Assembly (NCBI GenBank): GCA_950022295.1
Contig: OX465601.1
Coordinates: 73,541,501 to 73,605,500 of the forward strand
Direction of reading: 5' to 3'
From: Bromus sterilis
Lineage: Eukaryota; Streptophyta; Magnoliopsida; Poales; Poaceae
DNA: 64,000 nucleotides
Below, piece by piece: positions 23,701 to 34,379 of this stretch (position 1 is the stretch's first letter; each line of letters opens with the position of its first letter). Made by a program: the position numbers and the translations under genes. The notes below the pieces were generated by a model. That model was not told the DNA's origin, searched no databases, and saw only the letters and a program-made list of their open reading frames with translations.

Positions 23701-24810
23701 GGCCATCGGAGACTTAGTTCCTCTGTTGGTCCACACTTGGTGAGCTAGGGAAGTCCCCTGTTATATAGGCGAGACTAACCCCGACCTTAGCCTTACGGAA
23801 GAGTCCGATCCGAGAGCGTGGCCAGCTTTTGGATTGGGTGTCGACTCCCCGGGGGCCACCCGGATTTGTTCGTTGTTAGTTAGAGGGACCTGTCGTTTCG
23901 GATCTCTTGGAACTAAATCATAAAATGGTTGCCTATGATGGGTAGCAACTGAGAGAGATGGGCGAGCATGCGACGCCTCGTAATGGGCAGTTGGTACACC
24001 CCTGCGGGGTTAAATCTTTTCGAGAAGCCGTGTCCACGGTTATGGACGACTTGAGACCTACTCCTTGTTCATAGACAACAACAACTGAGATAATCTTAAT
24101 ATAACTTGATCAACGTGTGTGTGCCTTGACTGCTTCTTCTTCGTCGGGATGCGAAGAGGAGGACAAGGATATGATAGGTGTTATGTTTGCGTAGTAGTTG
24201 ATAGCAAGACTTGTTGGAGGCGATTCCTCATCGAATGCTTGGCTTCTTATCTTACTCTCTAGATCGTTAGCCACTTCATAAATGCTAGTGCGGCAGCAAC
24301 CTCACCACTTACCCCTTCCTTACCGTAAACTACTAGTTGTCCTAGAATGACGAGTGATGAAGTCCTTGCTGGGTCAGATGACCACTATAGTTGGATGCTG
24401 AGTACCTCTATACTCATGATACTACCCCCAAACTCTTTTCAGGGTTCTGATCGACAACAGGTATGGTGATCGACGTTTCACGTGGAGACTCGACGATGAC
24501 TAGTTAGGCGGATCCCGGCGGAGGGCCTGGACCCGTGTGGTTATGGGATCGATGTTTTTCTTTTTGACAGTAGGCATTTGATTGTAGTCTCTACCCAGAC
24601 ACGTATCTTCTGCTGTTGTATTGTATTAAGGCAGTTGTATGCCGATTGTATGAGATGTTATATCCTTGTATCTGTAATGTTGTAATATCATGTTGGAAAT
24701 CCGGGGCATATGGCTTTGTCATATGTCGCGGTGGGACCGATATGTGCTTCGTCCCCGGATCTGGGTGGAAACATCTAGATCTGGAACAGTACCGCATATC
24801 GGGCCTTACA
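20750..24810 (+). mobile_element. 4.06-kb solo LTR of a large-LTR retrotransposon
   Basis: It starts TGTAACAACCC and ends GGGCCTTACA, with a perfect TSD GATGC at 20745-20749 and 24811-24815. A TATA-like TACAAATA lies near 21219. Just after it is a GC-rich block (21300-21960) with overlapping ORFs in several frames (205 and 192 codons on plus, 141 on minus); none looks like a known protein, so I do not call a gene. From 22,000 to 24,600 it is ordinary non-coding sequence. There is no primer-binding site inside. LTRs of this size occur in Triticeae LARD-type families such as Sukkula; the assignment is a guess. Confidence 0.75.
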
Positions 24811-24828
24811 GATGCTTACCGAGGGAAC

Positions 24829-24846
24829 ACTGGAAATCTGATACCA
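24829..24846 (-). other. G2 primer-binding site
   Basis: On the minus strand TGGTATCAGATTTCCAGT begins three bases after the G2 5' LTR end (24850). It matches the initiator tRNA-Met-type site in its first nine bases. The 4-kb solo LTR landed about 15 bases beyond it. Confidence 0.7.
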
Positions 24847-24849
24847 AGA

Positions 24850-25823
24850 TGATATGGGGTGGCCCGATCTTCTCAGTAAGCGAACGGTGAATATGAGGGC
24901 GATGATAGATAACTTGTATGTAGCCGATGAACTCTCCTCGCTAGATCCCTGTTGCCAATGCGACAGCTCTCTACCCTTTGGATATTCACAACTTCACACA
25001 CTTGCGCAACGTAGCCGTCGACCACGAGACGGTAATTTGCAATCTACTAATTCCCAGTGGAACAACAGATCACACAAAACTTTCAGTAGCAACACTTCAG
25101 ATCGATACGAATTGAAGTATATGATTCAAGATGAAAGCTTGGAGCTATTCTCAAGAACTAGGGTTTATCTAAACGTGGTCTAACCTAAAAACTCGTAGGG
25201 GGTCCTATATTTATAAGCTAGGGTGTCAAAACAGGGATACATGGGCCGCAACCCTTAAATCTGCACGCAGGCATCGGGCAGGTCAGACGGTCCGACCTGT
25301 AGCTCGGACGGTCCGGCCTCAGGACGGACGGTCCGACCTATGAAGTAAATACTACTGATGTCTGTCGTCGTAAGTCGGACGGTCCGGCTTGATACTCGGA
25401 CGGTCCAGGCTGGGGTCGGACGGTCCGACGTGAAGTCCGGACGGTCCGACTTGACCAGTAATTCCACTGATCTTCGGAGGCATAATTCGGACGGTCTGAC
25501 TTGATGTCCGGACGTCCGACCTGGTGTCCCGGACGGTCCGACATGCAATCCGGTCGTCCGACGTCTTCAGCAATTCCTCCTTTTGCTTCATCATCCCGCG
25601 GCTCTTCTCCTCGTGCACTTGTCCTACGTCCTCTTCTTGGATGACTCTGTGGTACCTGATAACACACATATACAAGGAATTAGGCAGTATAAAATTCTCA
25701 TTAGATAAAACATCAGATTCTAATAAGATTGAATTCGCCTTGTGATATTTATCAACGAGGCTCAATATTTCCTTCCACCTCAAACAGTCAAAAATAGTAT
25801 TATCCATGAATGGGTCCTCATCA
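24850..25823 (-). repeat. G2 5' LTR (intact)
   Basis: This is a 974-bp LTR, TGATGAGGACCC at 25823 to CCCATATCA at 24850 on minus. TATA is near 25203-25217 (CTTATAAATATAGG on minus), and the palindrome array is at 25282-25562. It serves as the empty-site reference for the copia insertion in the other LTR. Confidence 0.88.
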
Positions 25824-25828
25824 CTTCC

Positions 25829-26201
25829 ACCTTCCCATATTTTGCTAGCCTCTCCCGTGTCGTGCATTGCCTTCTTCTCACTCCGAGAGTTGGTGTCCAC
25901 CTTCGCCGGTACATCCAAACCTTTGGCATGATACGCTCTGTCATCATAAACCTCCTTATATCTTTCCTCAAAACAGCCACCATACCTACCTATCAAGGCA
26001 TTTCCATAGCCTTTCCGAGATATATTGCCATGCAACATCCACCTCTTGATGACTTGATCTTCATGTCATACATGTTCCTGCTACACTGGTAGCGACATAC
26101 ATTGCATACATCATGTTAGTTACATCTTCTTTATGATTTTGAGTACCTTGTAAAGTGTGAAAGATCTCCTTTACCTTCTTGTAAAATAGAGTGTTGCCCT
26201 T
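25829..26201 (+). other. E1 internal segment between G2 and E2
   Basis: This continues E1 after the G2 insertion. Its inverted counterpart is in E2 at about 28735-29107, so the two form a 370-bp inverted repeat roughly 2.5 kb apart. It is non-coding. Confidence 0.8.
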
Positions 26202-27827
26202 TGCTTATTGGCTTCTCGCCCTTCGTTGGTTACCCCAAGTGAAGGTTTGAGATGCAGTGCAGCAGCAGTTTTCCCTCGGTGAAGATACCAAGGTTTGTCT
26301 CCAGTAGGACTCCAGAGATGATAAGTAGGTGTCAGCGGCGCAACTGACGCGGACCTGCACACAGACACAGATAACTTTGTTCCCAACGAAGTTCAGAGAG
26401 GTTGTCAATCTCTCCGGTCTTGTTGTTCACAAATGATAAAACACAAAGGGATAATGATAGCAACTTGAAAGTAAATGCAGAAAAGTAAATATAGCTTGGA
26501 ATCAGTAATGAGGATATGGACCGGGATACGTGATGTTCACTAGTGATGTCTCTCTCCCAAAAGACGATAAAACTGCTATGCGAGGTAAACAAATTACAGA
26601 AGGGCAATTGACAGGATTATGAACGCACCGCAATGCTAACTATGCTACAAAAGAAAGGAAGAGGTTCAAAAGCACGGGCAGTACGCCAAAATAAGTAGAC
26701 CGAAATCCATCTGCATCCACTACTAATCATCCACCTTGAGATATCTATCCAGAACATCTCGCTGGTATTAAGTTGCGAGCCCCACCCAAAGTGTAAACCC
26801 AAAGCAACATACAACTGTATTAAAAAGAACTTTGCGTAAAGTAAACAATCCTTGTAACCGCGGTTACAAGCACCGTTTTTCCCCCTTGTGGAGACAGCAC
26901 ATCCCCTAGACTCATGTTTCTGTCACTCAAGCGTGTCATCGGGGGGCATGAACCCACAATCTAGCACAACGCTCCCTCTTGGAGTCACTACCTACTACTT
27001 GGCCAAAGCAATAAACAGCAACGGAGAACATGCAAGAATTACTTAGGAACAAAAATATAAGAGATAAAAACCAAATATATTACTCTATCACAATCTGAAC
27101 ATAATCTCATAATCCATCAGATCCCTCCAAACTCAACATAGCAACAGCAAAAATATTACAAAGGTGCCTCGATCATGTAGGGCAGCTCACGAGGTCTAAA
27201 CAATGAAGATCAAAGAGGGGAGGAGAACATCACATAGCTACTGATCATGGACCCATGGTCCAAGGAAAACTACTCACCAGACATCCGGGGAGCATCCATG
27301 ATGGAGAGGAGACTCCCGGAGGTCAATACTCCCTCCGGCAGGGTGCCGGGAAGAGGTCTTCTGGTGCTCCCGATCTTGGAAGTGCGGCGGCGGCGGAACA
27401 GAGGCGAGTTCGCGGAATAGGGTTCTTCCTCTGGAGTTTTCCATTGACGTAGATTAAATAGGCGAAGGGGGGCAGCCAGAAGTGGACTAGGGGCCCCAGG
27501 CGCCCCCTGGCGCGGCCAGGGGTGGGGCCGCGCCGGGTGGCCGCCTGGGCCCCCTGGCTCCCCTCTGGCCCCTCCCGGGCTCTTCTCGAAGCTTCCGTCA
27601 CGCTGATTTTTTATCTGAATTTTCCCGAATTTTTCTGGCACTTTTTATATGGGGGAAAACTGAAATAGAAAAACAGCAGAAAACAAGAACTGGCACTGGG
27701 GTGCACTGAGTTAATAGATTAGTCCAAATATGATCAAAAGTGTATGAAAGTGTATCTAGATCATAGCAATATCACACAAAACATGCATGGAGCAAGCAGA
27801 AATTATAGATACGTTTTGGACGTATCA
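26202..27827 (-). repeat. E2 3' LTR
   Basis: On minus it starts TGATACGTCCAAAACG at 27827 and ends AAGCCAATAAGCA at 26202. It is preceded by the polypurine-like AATTAAGCTTGGGGATGT (27828-27845). It keeps the roughly 130-bp segment missing from the E1 5' LTR. Confidence 0.9.
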
Positions 27828-30311
27828 ACATCCCCAAGCTTAATTCCTGCTCGTCCTCGAGTAGGTAAATGATAACAAGCATAATCAAGGTTAGAGATTC
27901 AATTCAAGTCATAACAGGCAATAGTCTATATTAGCATTGAAACAAGTAACAAAAGAGCAAAAGGTGCAAGAGCTCTCGCTGTCCGTGACTCGAATGTCTC
28001 AAAACGGTGTTTGCGTGCAAGAAAGGGGATAGGGAATACGAGAGAAAAAAGGTATTTTTGTTGAGAACTCAATCTACTAAAGTTTCACACTTGGTCCTCT
28101 TTGGAATCTTATCTTGACTCGTCCCCAGACCACTAGCCAGGTACAAGTCAATTTGATCCACTCCTTTTCGATATTTCGAGCACTCATGCAATGGATGAGC
28201 GTAAGCACGAGAGTTGACACTTAGGATGGCAAAGAGAGAAATATGGTGGAGGAGGAAGACAAAAAGGATGAGAAAGGCTCACATCAATGAGGACAATCAT
28301 AGGCAAGAGATGCAAATGATAGATATGATGTGAGGAGTAGGGATTGCCATGCAACGGATGCACATACGAGCTAAGAAGCTCTCCAATGGAACTAGTTGGG
28401 GTGCATCTAACTTGCTCGCTCATGAAGACCTAGAGCTCGTTTGAGGAGGCTCATCCTTGGAATATGCAAGCCAAGTTCTATAGTGTGAAGGTCCCCACAT
28501 AGCTATATGCATAAATATCATCTCTGTGGAGTACAAGGATATAAAGGGAGTACTAGTGTGGATCTCTCAAAAGGATAGTAGTGTTGCCCCTTTCTCTCTT
28601 TTTATTTATTTTTCTCTTTTTCTATTTTTTTGTATTTTTTTTGTGGCCTCAATGGCTCTTTCTATTTAACTCTCCTTTGTCCTCTTTGGGATCTTTTATT
28701 GTGTCCACTTTGGGATCTTTTCCTCACTTAAGGGCAACACTCTATTTTACAAGAAGGTAAAGGAGATCTTTCACACTTTACAAGGTACTCAAAACATAAA
28801 GAAGATGTAACTATCATGATGTATGCAAGGTATGTCGCTGCCAGTGTAGCAGGAACATGTATGACATGAAGATCAAGTCATGAAGAGGTGGATGTTGCAT
28901 GTCAATATAACTCGGAAAGACTAAGGAAATGCCTTGATAGGTAGGTATGGTGGCTGTTTTGAGGACAGATAAAGGGAGGCTTATGATGACAGAGCGTATC
29001 ATGCCAAGGGTTTGGATGTACCGGCGAAGGTGGACACCAACTCTCAGAGTGAGAAGAATGCAATGCACGGCACGGGAAAGGCTAGCAAAATATGGGAAGG
29101 TGGAAGTGTCAACTCTCAATACTTACATTAGTCCGAAGAACTCATGCACTTATTATCGGTAACTCTCAATCTAATAAGAAGGTTCACAAAGAGACAAGTA
29201 CCCCAAGGAGGAGTGTATGGGGGTTTGGTTATCCTTGCGCATCCTCGACTCATGGTACGTGAGTGTACTCTAATATTCGACTCCTCAGAAGAGTAGTGAT
29301 CTATCTAGTAGCTAGAGTTCTCAACTAGTTTTGTAGGTTTTGAAAATAAACACGGATTGCCCAAAATACAACACCTATCACTAATAGGCAAGAGATCTTG
29401 ACACCAAAAGTTCAAACGTTACTCACATCAATACTTCAAAACTATTGCAAGCTACTACTAAAATTAAATAGCAACCTCAATTACCTATTTTCAAGACAAA
29501 ACACAACTCAGTGCAACAACCAACTCTCTTTAACAAGATAAACATGAAAACTAAAAAGAGTTCCAGCAACAAACTAAAGAAAAGCCAAGACTCTTGCTAA
29601 AGACAAACTAAGACAAAAACTAAACATGGCAGCAGCTATGAAAAGATAAAGAACACACAACAGCAAAAAGTTAGGCATGAAGAATCCTATGATGTGTTCT
29701 AAATTTTGAAAGTGGAGCGTGTTTCTCTCCCACACAAAGTAAGAAGGGATCTAACTTGTTATGAACAGCAAGAAAATCTAAAGAAAACCAAAAACAAAAC
29801 CTAAGAGCGAGACGCTCCAAGCATAGCACATAACGCATGAAGTGATAAAAATATAGTGAGACAAAGAAAAAGCAAGCTTAAGGTTTGCAAAAGTGAAGAG
29901 AGACAAAACGTGGCAGAATCTGTGAAAAACAGAACAGCAGATAGTAAAGAATTTTTTAGGGACACTTCTGCAACTCAAATCAAAAAACTCAGAACATACG
30001 GAAGTTTCGTAATTGTATAGAGCATACTGTGTAAAGAATTCAACTCAAAAAGATGAACTTGGATTTTTCTGGAATTTTTCTGGTCACGAGGACAGAATCT
30101 GTTTTCTGGACAACATGTCACAACTTTTACTTCCCTTGCCGTAAGAGGCTATAACTTGGCACAAAGCTGAAAAATAAAGATACAATGATGTTTCTACAGA
30201 AGTAACAACCATCAAGACACAACAAAAGCAAAAATAAAACTCCTAAATTCGTTGCGGGCTGCCTCCCGAAAGCGATTATTTAAAGCCATTAGCTAGGCAT
30301 AATGCAAAAGA
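27828..30311 (-). other. E2 internal non-coding region
   Basis: This covers the polypurine tract, the 3' non-coding part and the region matching E1 6065-7577, 25829-26201 and 31811-32742. I see no coding sequence. The short ORFs seen here also appear in E1 in the opposite orientation. Confidence 0.7.
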
Positions 30312-30701
30312 TCAAGTTGTATCAATCGAATCATTATCAAGATCATCAAAAAGCTCTTCAATTGTACAAATAGTCTTAAGAGGTATTTTAAATAAAGGCC
30401 TAATGAAGATACTTCTAGGGAGAAAACAAAAAGGCGGGAAAACAATGGAAGATTCATTTATAAAATTATCAAAGAGAGGTATTTCTTCCAAAGTTTTCAC
30501 GGTTTCAACTTCTTTGGCAGTAGGTGGTTTATTTTTAGGTCGGGGAACCTTAGGGACATAAATGAACTTAGGTTCCCTTCTTGCCGAAGTCTCTACCTTT
30601 TTTGGTTTGATTGAGGAGAAAGTAGTTCCTAGAGTATTAATGATTTCCTCAATCTTATCTATCCTAGAAAGATCCGTATTCCGGGATTTGATGTCCTCCA
30701 A
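30312..30701 (-). pseudogene. E2 gag fragment, central part
   Basis: This is a 129-codon ORF on minus beginning MEDIKSRNTDLSRIDKIEE. It is lysine- and proline-rich in the middle (FIYVPKVPRPKNKPP). It lies between the gag N-terminal fragment and the CGGGAGGCAGCCCGC non-coding block, where gag would continue. It has no recognisable enzyme domain and takes the place of the protease ORF found in E1. Confidence 0.5.
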
Positions 30702-30956
30702 AGTTTAATAATTTTAAGCATGGAGCTATCAAGCCAAATTCCCTTGAATCTTGCGATCCTACTCATTTATCCTAGATATACTTGGTATTTCTAACTCTAT
30801 CTTTTCAAGTTTCTTCATAATGTGAGATAGAGTTATATCTTCTTGTATGCTAGCAATAGGGAGATTTCCAACAAGATTTTCAATAACATTAAGAGACTCC
30901 CAAGTCGGGGCTTCTAGAAAATTCCCATTGATAGCAGTATCTAATATGAACCTATT

Positions 30957-31181
30957 CTAAGGAGTAATCCCGACATAAAAATTTCTAAGCAGGATAGTAG
31001 TGGGTTGCTTCTTGGTGGCTCTTTTTTGAGAATCATTTATTCTATACCAAGCATCTTTTAAACTTTCTCCACCTTTTTGTTTAAAGGTGAGAACCTCTGT
31101 CTCAACAAAGGCAAAAGGGCCAGACATAATGACAACTAGCAAGATAAATAAATTTTTTGTAAATTTTGATAAAAGACACAA
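30957..31181 (-). pseudogene. E2 gag N-terminal fragment
   Basis: A 74-codon ORF on minus contains FKQKGGESLKDAWYRIND, typical of the retrotransposon gag domain of Athila-like elements. It ends at a stop after LLRNFYVGITP, and the reading continues only with frameshifts. It lies about 100 bases after the primer-binding site. E1 has lost this part, while E2 has lost the protease. Confidence 0.7.
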
Positions 31182-31265
31182 AGATAAAAACTGAAAGATA
31201 AACTAACAAGACTAAAAAATAAAGGTAAAGGGTAGTGTGCAACTCCCCTATCTTAGCACTCGGAG

Positions 31266-31283
31266 TCCCCCGCAACGGCGCCA
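31266..31283 (-). other. E2 primer-binding site
   Basis: On minus TGGCGCCGTTGCGGGGGA, one base different from the E1 site, lies 10 bp from the 5' LTR end at 31294. It is of the tRNA-Asp type. Confidence 0.88.
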
Positions 31284-31293
31284 GAAATACTCT

Positions 31294-31810
31294 TGCTTAT
31301 TGGCTTCTCGCCCTTCGTTGGTTACCCCAAGTGAAGGTTTGAGGTGCAGTGCAGCAGCAGTTTTCCCTCGGTGAAGATACCAAGGTTTGTCTCCAGTAGG
31401 ACTCCAGAGATTATAAGTAGGTGTCAACGGCGCAAATGACGCGGACCTGCACACAGACACGGATAACTTTGTTCCCAACGAAGTTCAGAGAGGTTGTCAA
31501 TCTCTCCGGTCTTGTTGTTCACAAATTATAAAACGCAAGGGATAATGATAGCAACTTGAAAGTAAATGCAGAAAAGTAAATATAGCTTGGAATCAGTAAT
31601 GAGGATATGGACCGGGATACGTGATGTTCACTAGTGATGTCTCTCTCCCAAAAGACGATAAAACTGCTATGCGAGGTAAACAAATTACAGAAGGGAAATT
31701 GATAGGATTATGAACGCACCGCAATGCTAACTATGCTACAAAAGAATGGAAGAGGTTCAAAAGCACGGGCAGTACGCCAAAATAAGTAGACCGAAATCCA
31801 TCTGCATCCA
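31294..31810 (-). repeat. E2 5' LTR remnant
   Basis: Only the last 517 bases of the LTR (U5 side) remain, matching 26202-26716 of the 3' LTR. The promoter part is deleted, so E2 cannot be transcribed from its own 5' LTR. Confidence 0.88.
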
Positions 31811-32742
31811 AAAGATCACAAAGTGGAAACAATAAAAGATCCCAAAGAGGACAAATGAGAGTTCAATAGAAAGAGCCATTGAGGCCACAAAAAAATACAA
31901 AAATATATAAAAAAAATAAAAAGAGAGAAAGGGGCAACACTACTATCCTTTTGAGAGATCCACACTAGTACTCCCTTTATATCCTTGTACTCCATAGAGA
32001 TGATCATTATGCATATAGCTATGTGGGGACCTTCACACTATAGAACTTGGCTTGCATATTCCAATGATGAGCCTCCTCAAACGAGCTCTAGGTCTTCATG
32101 AGCGAGCAAGTTAGATGCACCCCCACTAGTTCCATTAGAGAGCTTCCTAGCTCGTATGTGCATCCGTTGCATGGAAATCCCTAATCCTCACATCATATCT
32201 ATCATTTGATATCTCTTGCCTATGATTGTCCTCATTGATGTGAGCCTTTCTCCTCCTTTTTTGTCTTCCTCCTCCATACTCCTCTCTTTGCCATCCAAAG
32301 TGTCAACTCTCGTGCTTACGCTCATCCATTGCATGAGTGCTCAAAATATTGAAAAAGGAGTGGATCAAATTGACTTGTACCTGGCTAGTGGTCTGGGGAC
32401 GAGTCAAGATAAGATTCCAGAAAAAGACCAAGTGTGAACTTTAGTAGATTGAGTTCTCAACAAATAAATGTTTTTTCTCGTATTCCCTATCCCCCTTCTT
32501 GCACGCAAACACCATTTGGAGACATTCGAGTCACGGACAGCAAGAGCTCTTGCACCTAATGTTCTTTTGTTACTAGTTTCAATGCTAAAATAGACTCTTG
32601 CATGTCATGACTTGAATTGAATTTCTAACCTTGATTGCTTTACTTTTCAAAGTTCTTATATGGTTGCTACATTGTCACCAGAGAAATTATGCTGTTATCA
32701 TTTACCTACTCGAGGACGAGCAGGAATTAAGCTTGGGTATGT
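31811..32742 (+). other. E1 internal segment, 3' part
   Basis: This is non-coding sequence from the E2 junction to the E1 3' LTR, matching E2 27828-28740 inverted. It ends in the purine-rich AATTAAGCTTGGGTATGT just before the LTR at 32743. Confidence 0.75.
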
Positions 32743-34379
32743 TGATACGTCCAAAACGTATCTATAATTTCTGCTTGCTCCATGCATGTTTTGTGTGATA
32801 TTGCTATGATCTAGATACACTTTCATACACTTTTGATCATATTTGGACTAACCTATTAACTCAGTGCACCACAGTGCCAGTTCTTGTTTTTTGATGTTTT
32901 TCTATTTCAGTTTTCCCCCATATAAAAAGTGCTCAAAAAATTCGGGAAAATTCAGATAAGAAATCAGCGTGAAGGAACCTTCCGGAAGAAACTGGGTGGG
33001 GCCAGAGGGCCACCACCAGGGGCCCAGGCGCCCTGGTGGCGCGCCCTAGGGCTTGGCCGCGCCAGGGGGGCGCCTGGACCCCTGGTGGGCCCCCTGGCTG
33101 CCCCCCTTCGCCTATATATTCTCCGTCATGGGAAACTTCCGAGAGGAGAACCCTTTTTCGCGATCTCTCTGTTCCGCCGCCGCCGAGCTTCCGAGATCGG
33201 GAGCACCAGAAGACCTCTTCCCGGCACCCTGTCGGAGGGAGGGCCGACCTCCGGGAGTCTCCTCTCCACCATGGATGCTTCCCGGATGTCTTGTGAGTAG
33301 TTTTCCTTGGACCATGGGTCCGTGATCAGTAGCTATGTGATATTCTCCTTCCCTCTTTGTTCTTCATGGTTTAGACCTCGTGAGCTGCCCTACATGATCG
33401 AGGCACTTTTGTAATCTTTCTGCTGTTGCTATGCTGAGTTTGATGGGATCTGATGGCTTATGAGATTATGTTCAGATTGTGATTGAGTAATATATTTGGT
33501 TCTTATCTCTTATATTTTTGTTCCTAAGTAATTCTTGCATGTACTCCGTTGCTGTTTATTGCTTTGGCCAAGTAGTAGGTAGTGACCCCAAGAGGGAACG
33601 TTGTGCTCGATTGTGGGTTCATGCCCCCCGATGACACGCTTGAGTGACAGAAACATGAGTCTAGGGGATGTGCTGTTGCCACAAGGGGGAAAACAACGGT
33701 CCTTGTAACCGCGGTTACAAGGATTGTTACTTTACGCAAAGTGCTTTTTAATGCAGTTGTCTGTTGCTTTGGGTTTACACTTTGGGTGGGGCTCACAACT
33801 TAATACCAGCGAGATGTTCTGGATAGATATCTCAAGGTGGATGATTAGTAGTAGATGCAGTTGGATTTCGGTCTACTTAGTTTGGCGTACTACCCGTGCT
33901 TTTGAGCCTCTTCCTTTTTTTGTAGCATAGTTAGCATTGCGGTGCGTTCATAATTTTGTCAATTGCCCTTCTGTAATTTGTTCACCTCGCATAGCAGTTT
34001 TATCTTCTTTTGGGAGAGAGACATCACTAGTGAACATCACGTATCCCGGTCCATACCCTCATCACTGTTTACACGCTCTTTTATTTTTCTGCTTTTACTT
34101 TCAGTTGCTATCATTATCCTTTGTGTTTGATCCTTTGTGAACAACAAGACCGGAGAGATTGGCAACCTCTCTGAACTTCGTTGGGAACAAAGTTATTTGT
34201 GTCTGTGTGCAGGTCCGCGTCAGTAGCGCCGCTGACACCTACTTATCATCTCCGGAGTCCTACTGGAGACAAACCTTGGTATCTTTACTAAGGGAAATTT
34301 TCTGCTGTGCTACATCACGCCTTCCACTTGGGGCTCACCAACGAAGGGCGAGAAATCACTATCATTACCTCGCACATCA
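32743..34379 (+). repeat. E1 3' LTR
   Basis: This 1637-bp LTR has TG...CA ends. It carries the roughly 130-bp GC-rich segment (near 32942-33078) absent from the 5' LTR, a TATA-like CTATATATT near 33112-33120, and the 24-bp palindrome at 33700-33723. The TSD AAGAG follows at 34380-34384. Confidence 0.92.

Larger units (their letters stand above)
7578..25823 (-). mobile_element. G2: non-autonomous gypsy-like LTR retrotransposon
   Basis: This minus-strand element is inserted in E1. Its own sequence is 7578-8411, 17738-20749 and 24816-25823, about 4.85 kb. On the minus strand it begins TGATGAGGACCC at 25823 and ends CCCAATATCA at 7578. Flanks are CTTTC (7573-7577) and CTTCC (25824-25828), a 5-bp TSD with one substitution. 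The uninterrupted target survives in E2 near 29100-29115 (minus strand, GTTGACACTTCCACC), which confirms the site. Both LTRs are 974 bp. The interior has a long leader and a single 457-codon protease-like ORF, with no gag, RT or integrase. The copia element 8412-17732 lies in its 3' LTR and a 4-kb solo LTR in its leader. Confidence 0.85.
26202..31810 (-). mobile_element. E2: second member of the E1 family, inverted, 5' LTR truncated
   Basis: This minus-strand Athila-like element is inserted in E1. The 3' LTR is 26202-27827 (1626 bp), the interior 27828-31293, and the remaining 5' LTR 31294-31810 (517 bp). About 1.1 kb of the 5' LTR, the expected right TSD of CCCTT (26197-26201) and about ten bases of E1 are missing at the 31810/31811 junction. 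The junction has short A-rich microhomology, which fits an illegitimate deletion. The interior has gag pieces only. The LTR end (GCCAATAAGCA on minus) differs from that of E1 (CGCACATCA), so E2 belongs to a subfamily. Confidence 0.85.
3280..34379 (+). mobile_element. E1: Athila-like Ty3/gypsy element with nested insertions
   Basis: This is a complete plus-strand LTR retrotransposon bounded by TGATACGTCC at 3280 and CGCACATCA at 34379, with a perfect TSD AAGAG at 3275-3279 and 34380-34384. Its own sequence is 3280-7577, 25829-26201 and 31811-34379, about 7.2 kb. G2 (7578-25823) and E2 (26202-31810) are inserted in it. It has a tRNA-Asp-type primer-binding site and one ORF (gag C-terminal part plus protease). 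No reverse transcriptase, RNase H or integrase is present in the reconstructed interior, so it is non-autonomous. The protease ORF and layout resemble Triticeae Athila-type families such as Sabrina or Fatima, an assignment from memory. Confidence 0.9.
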
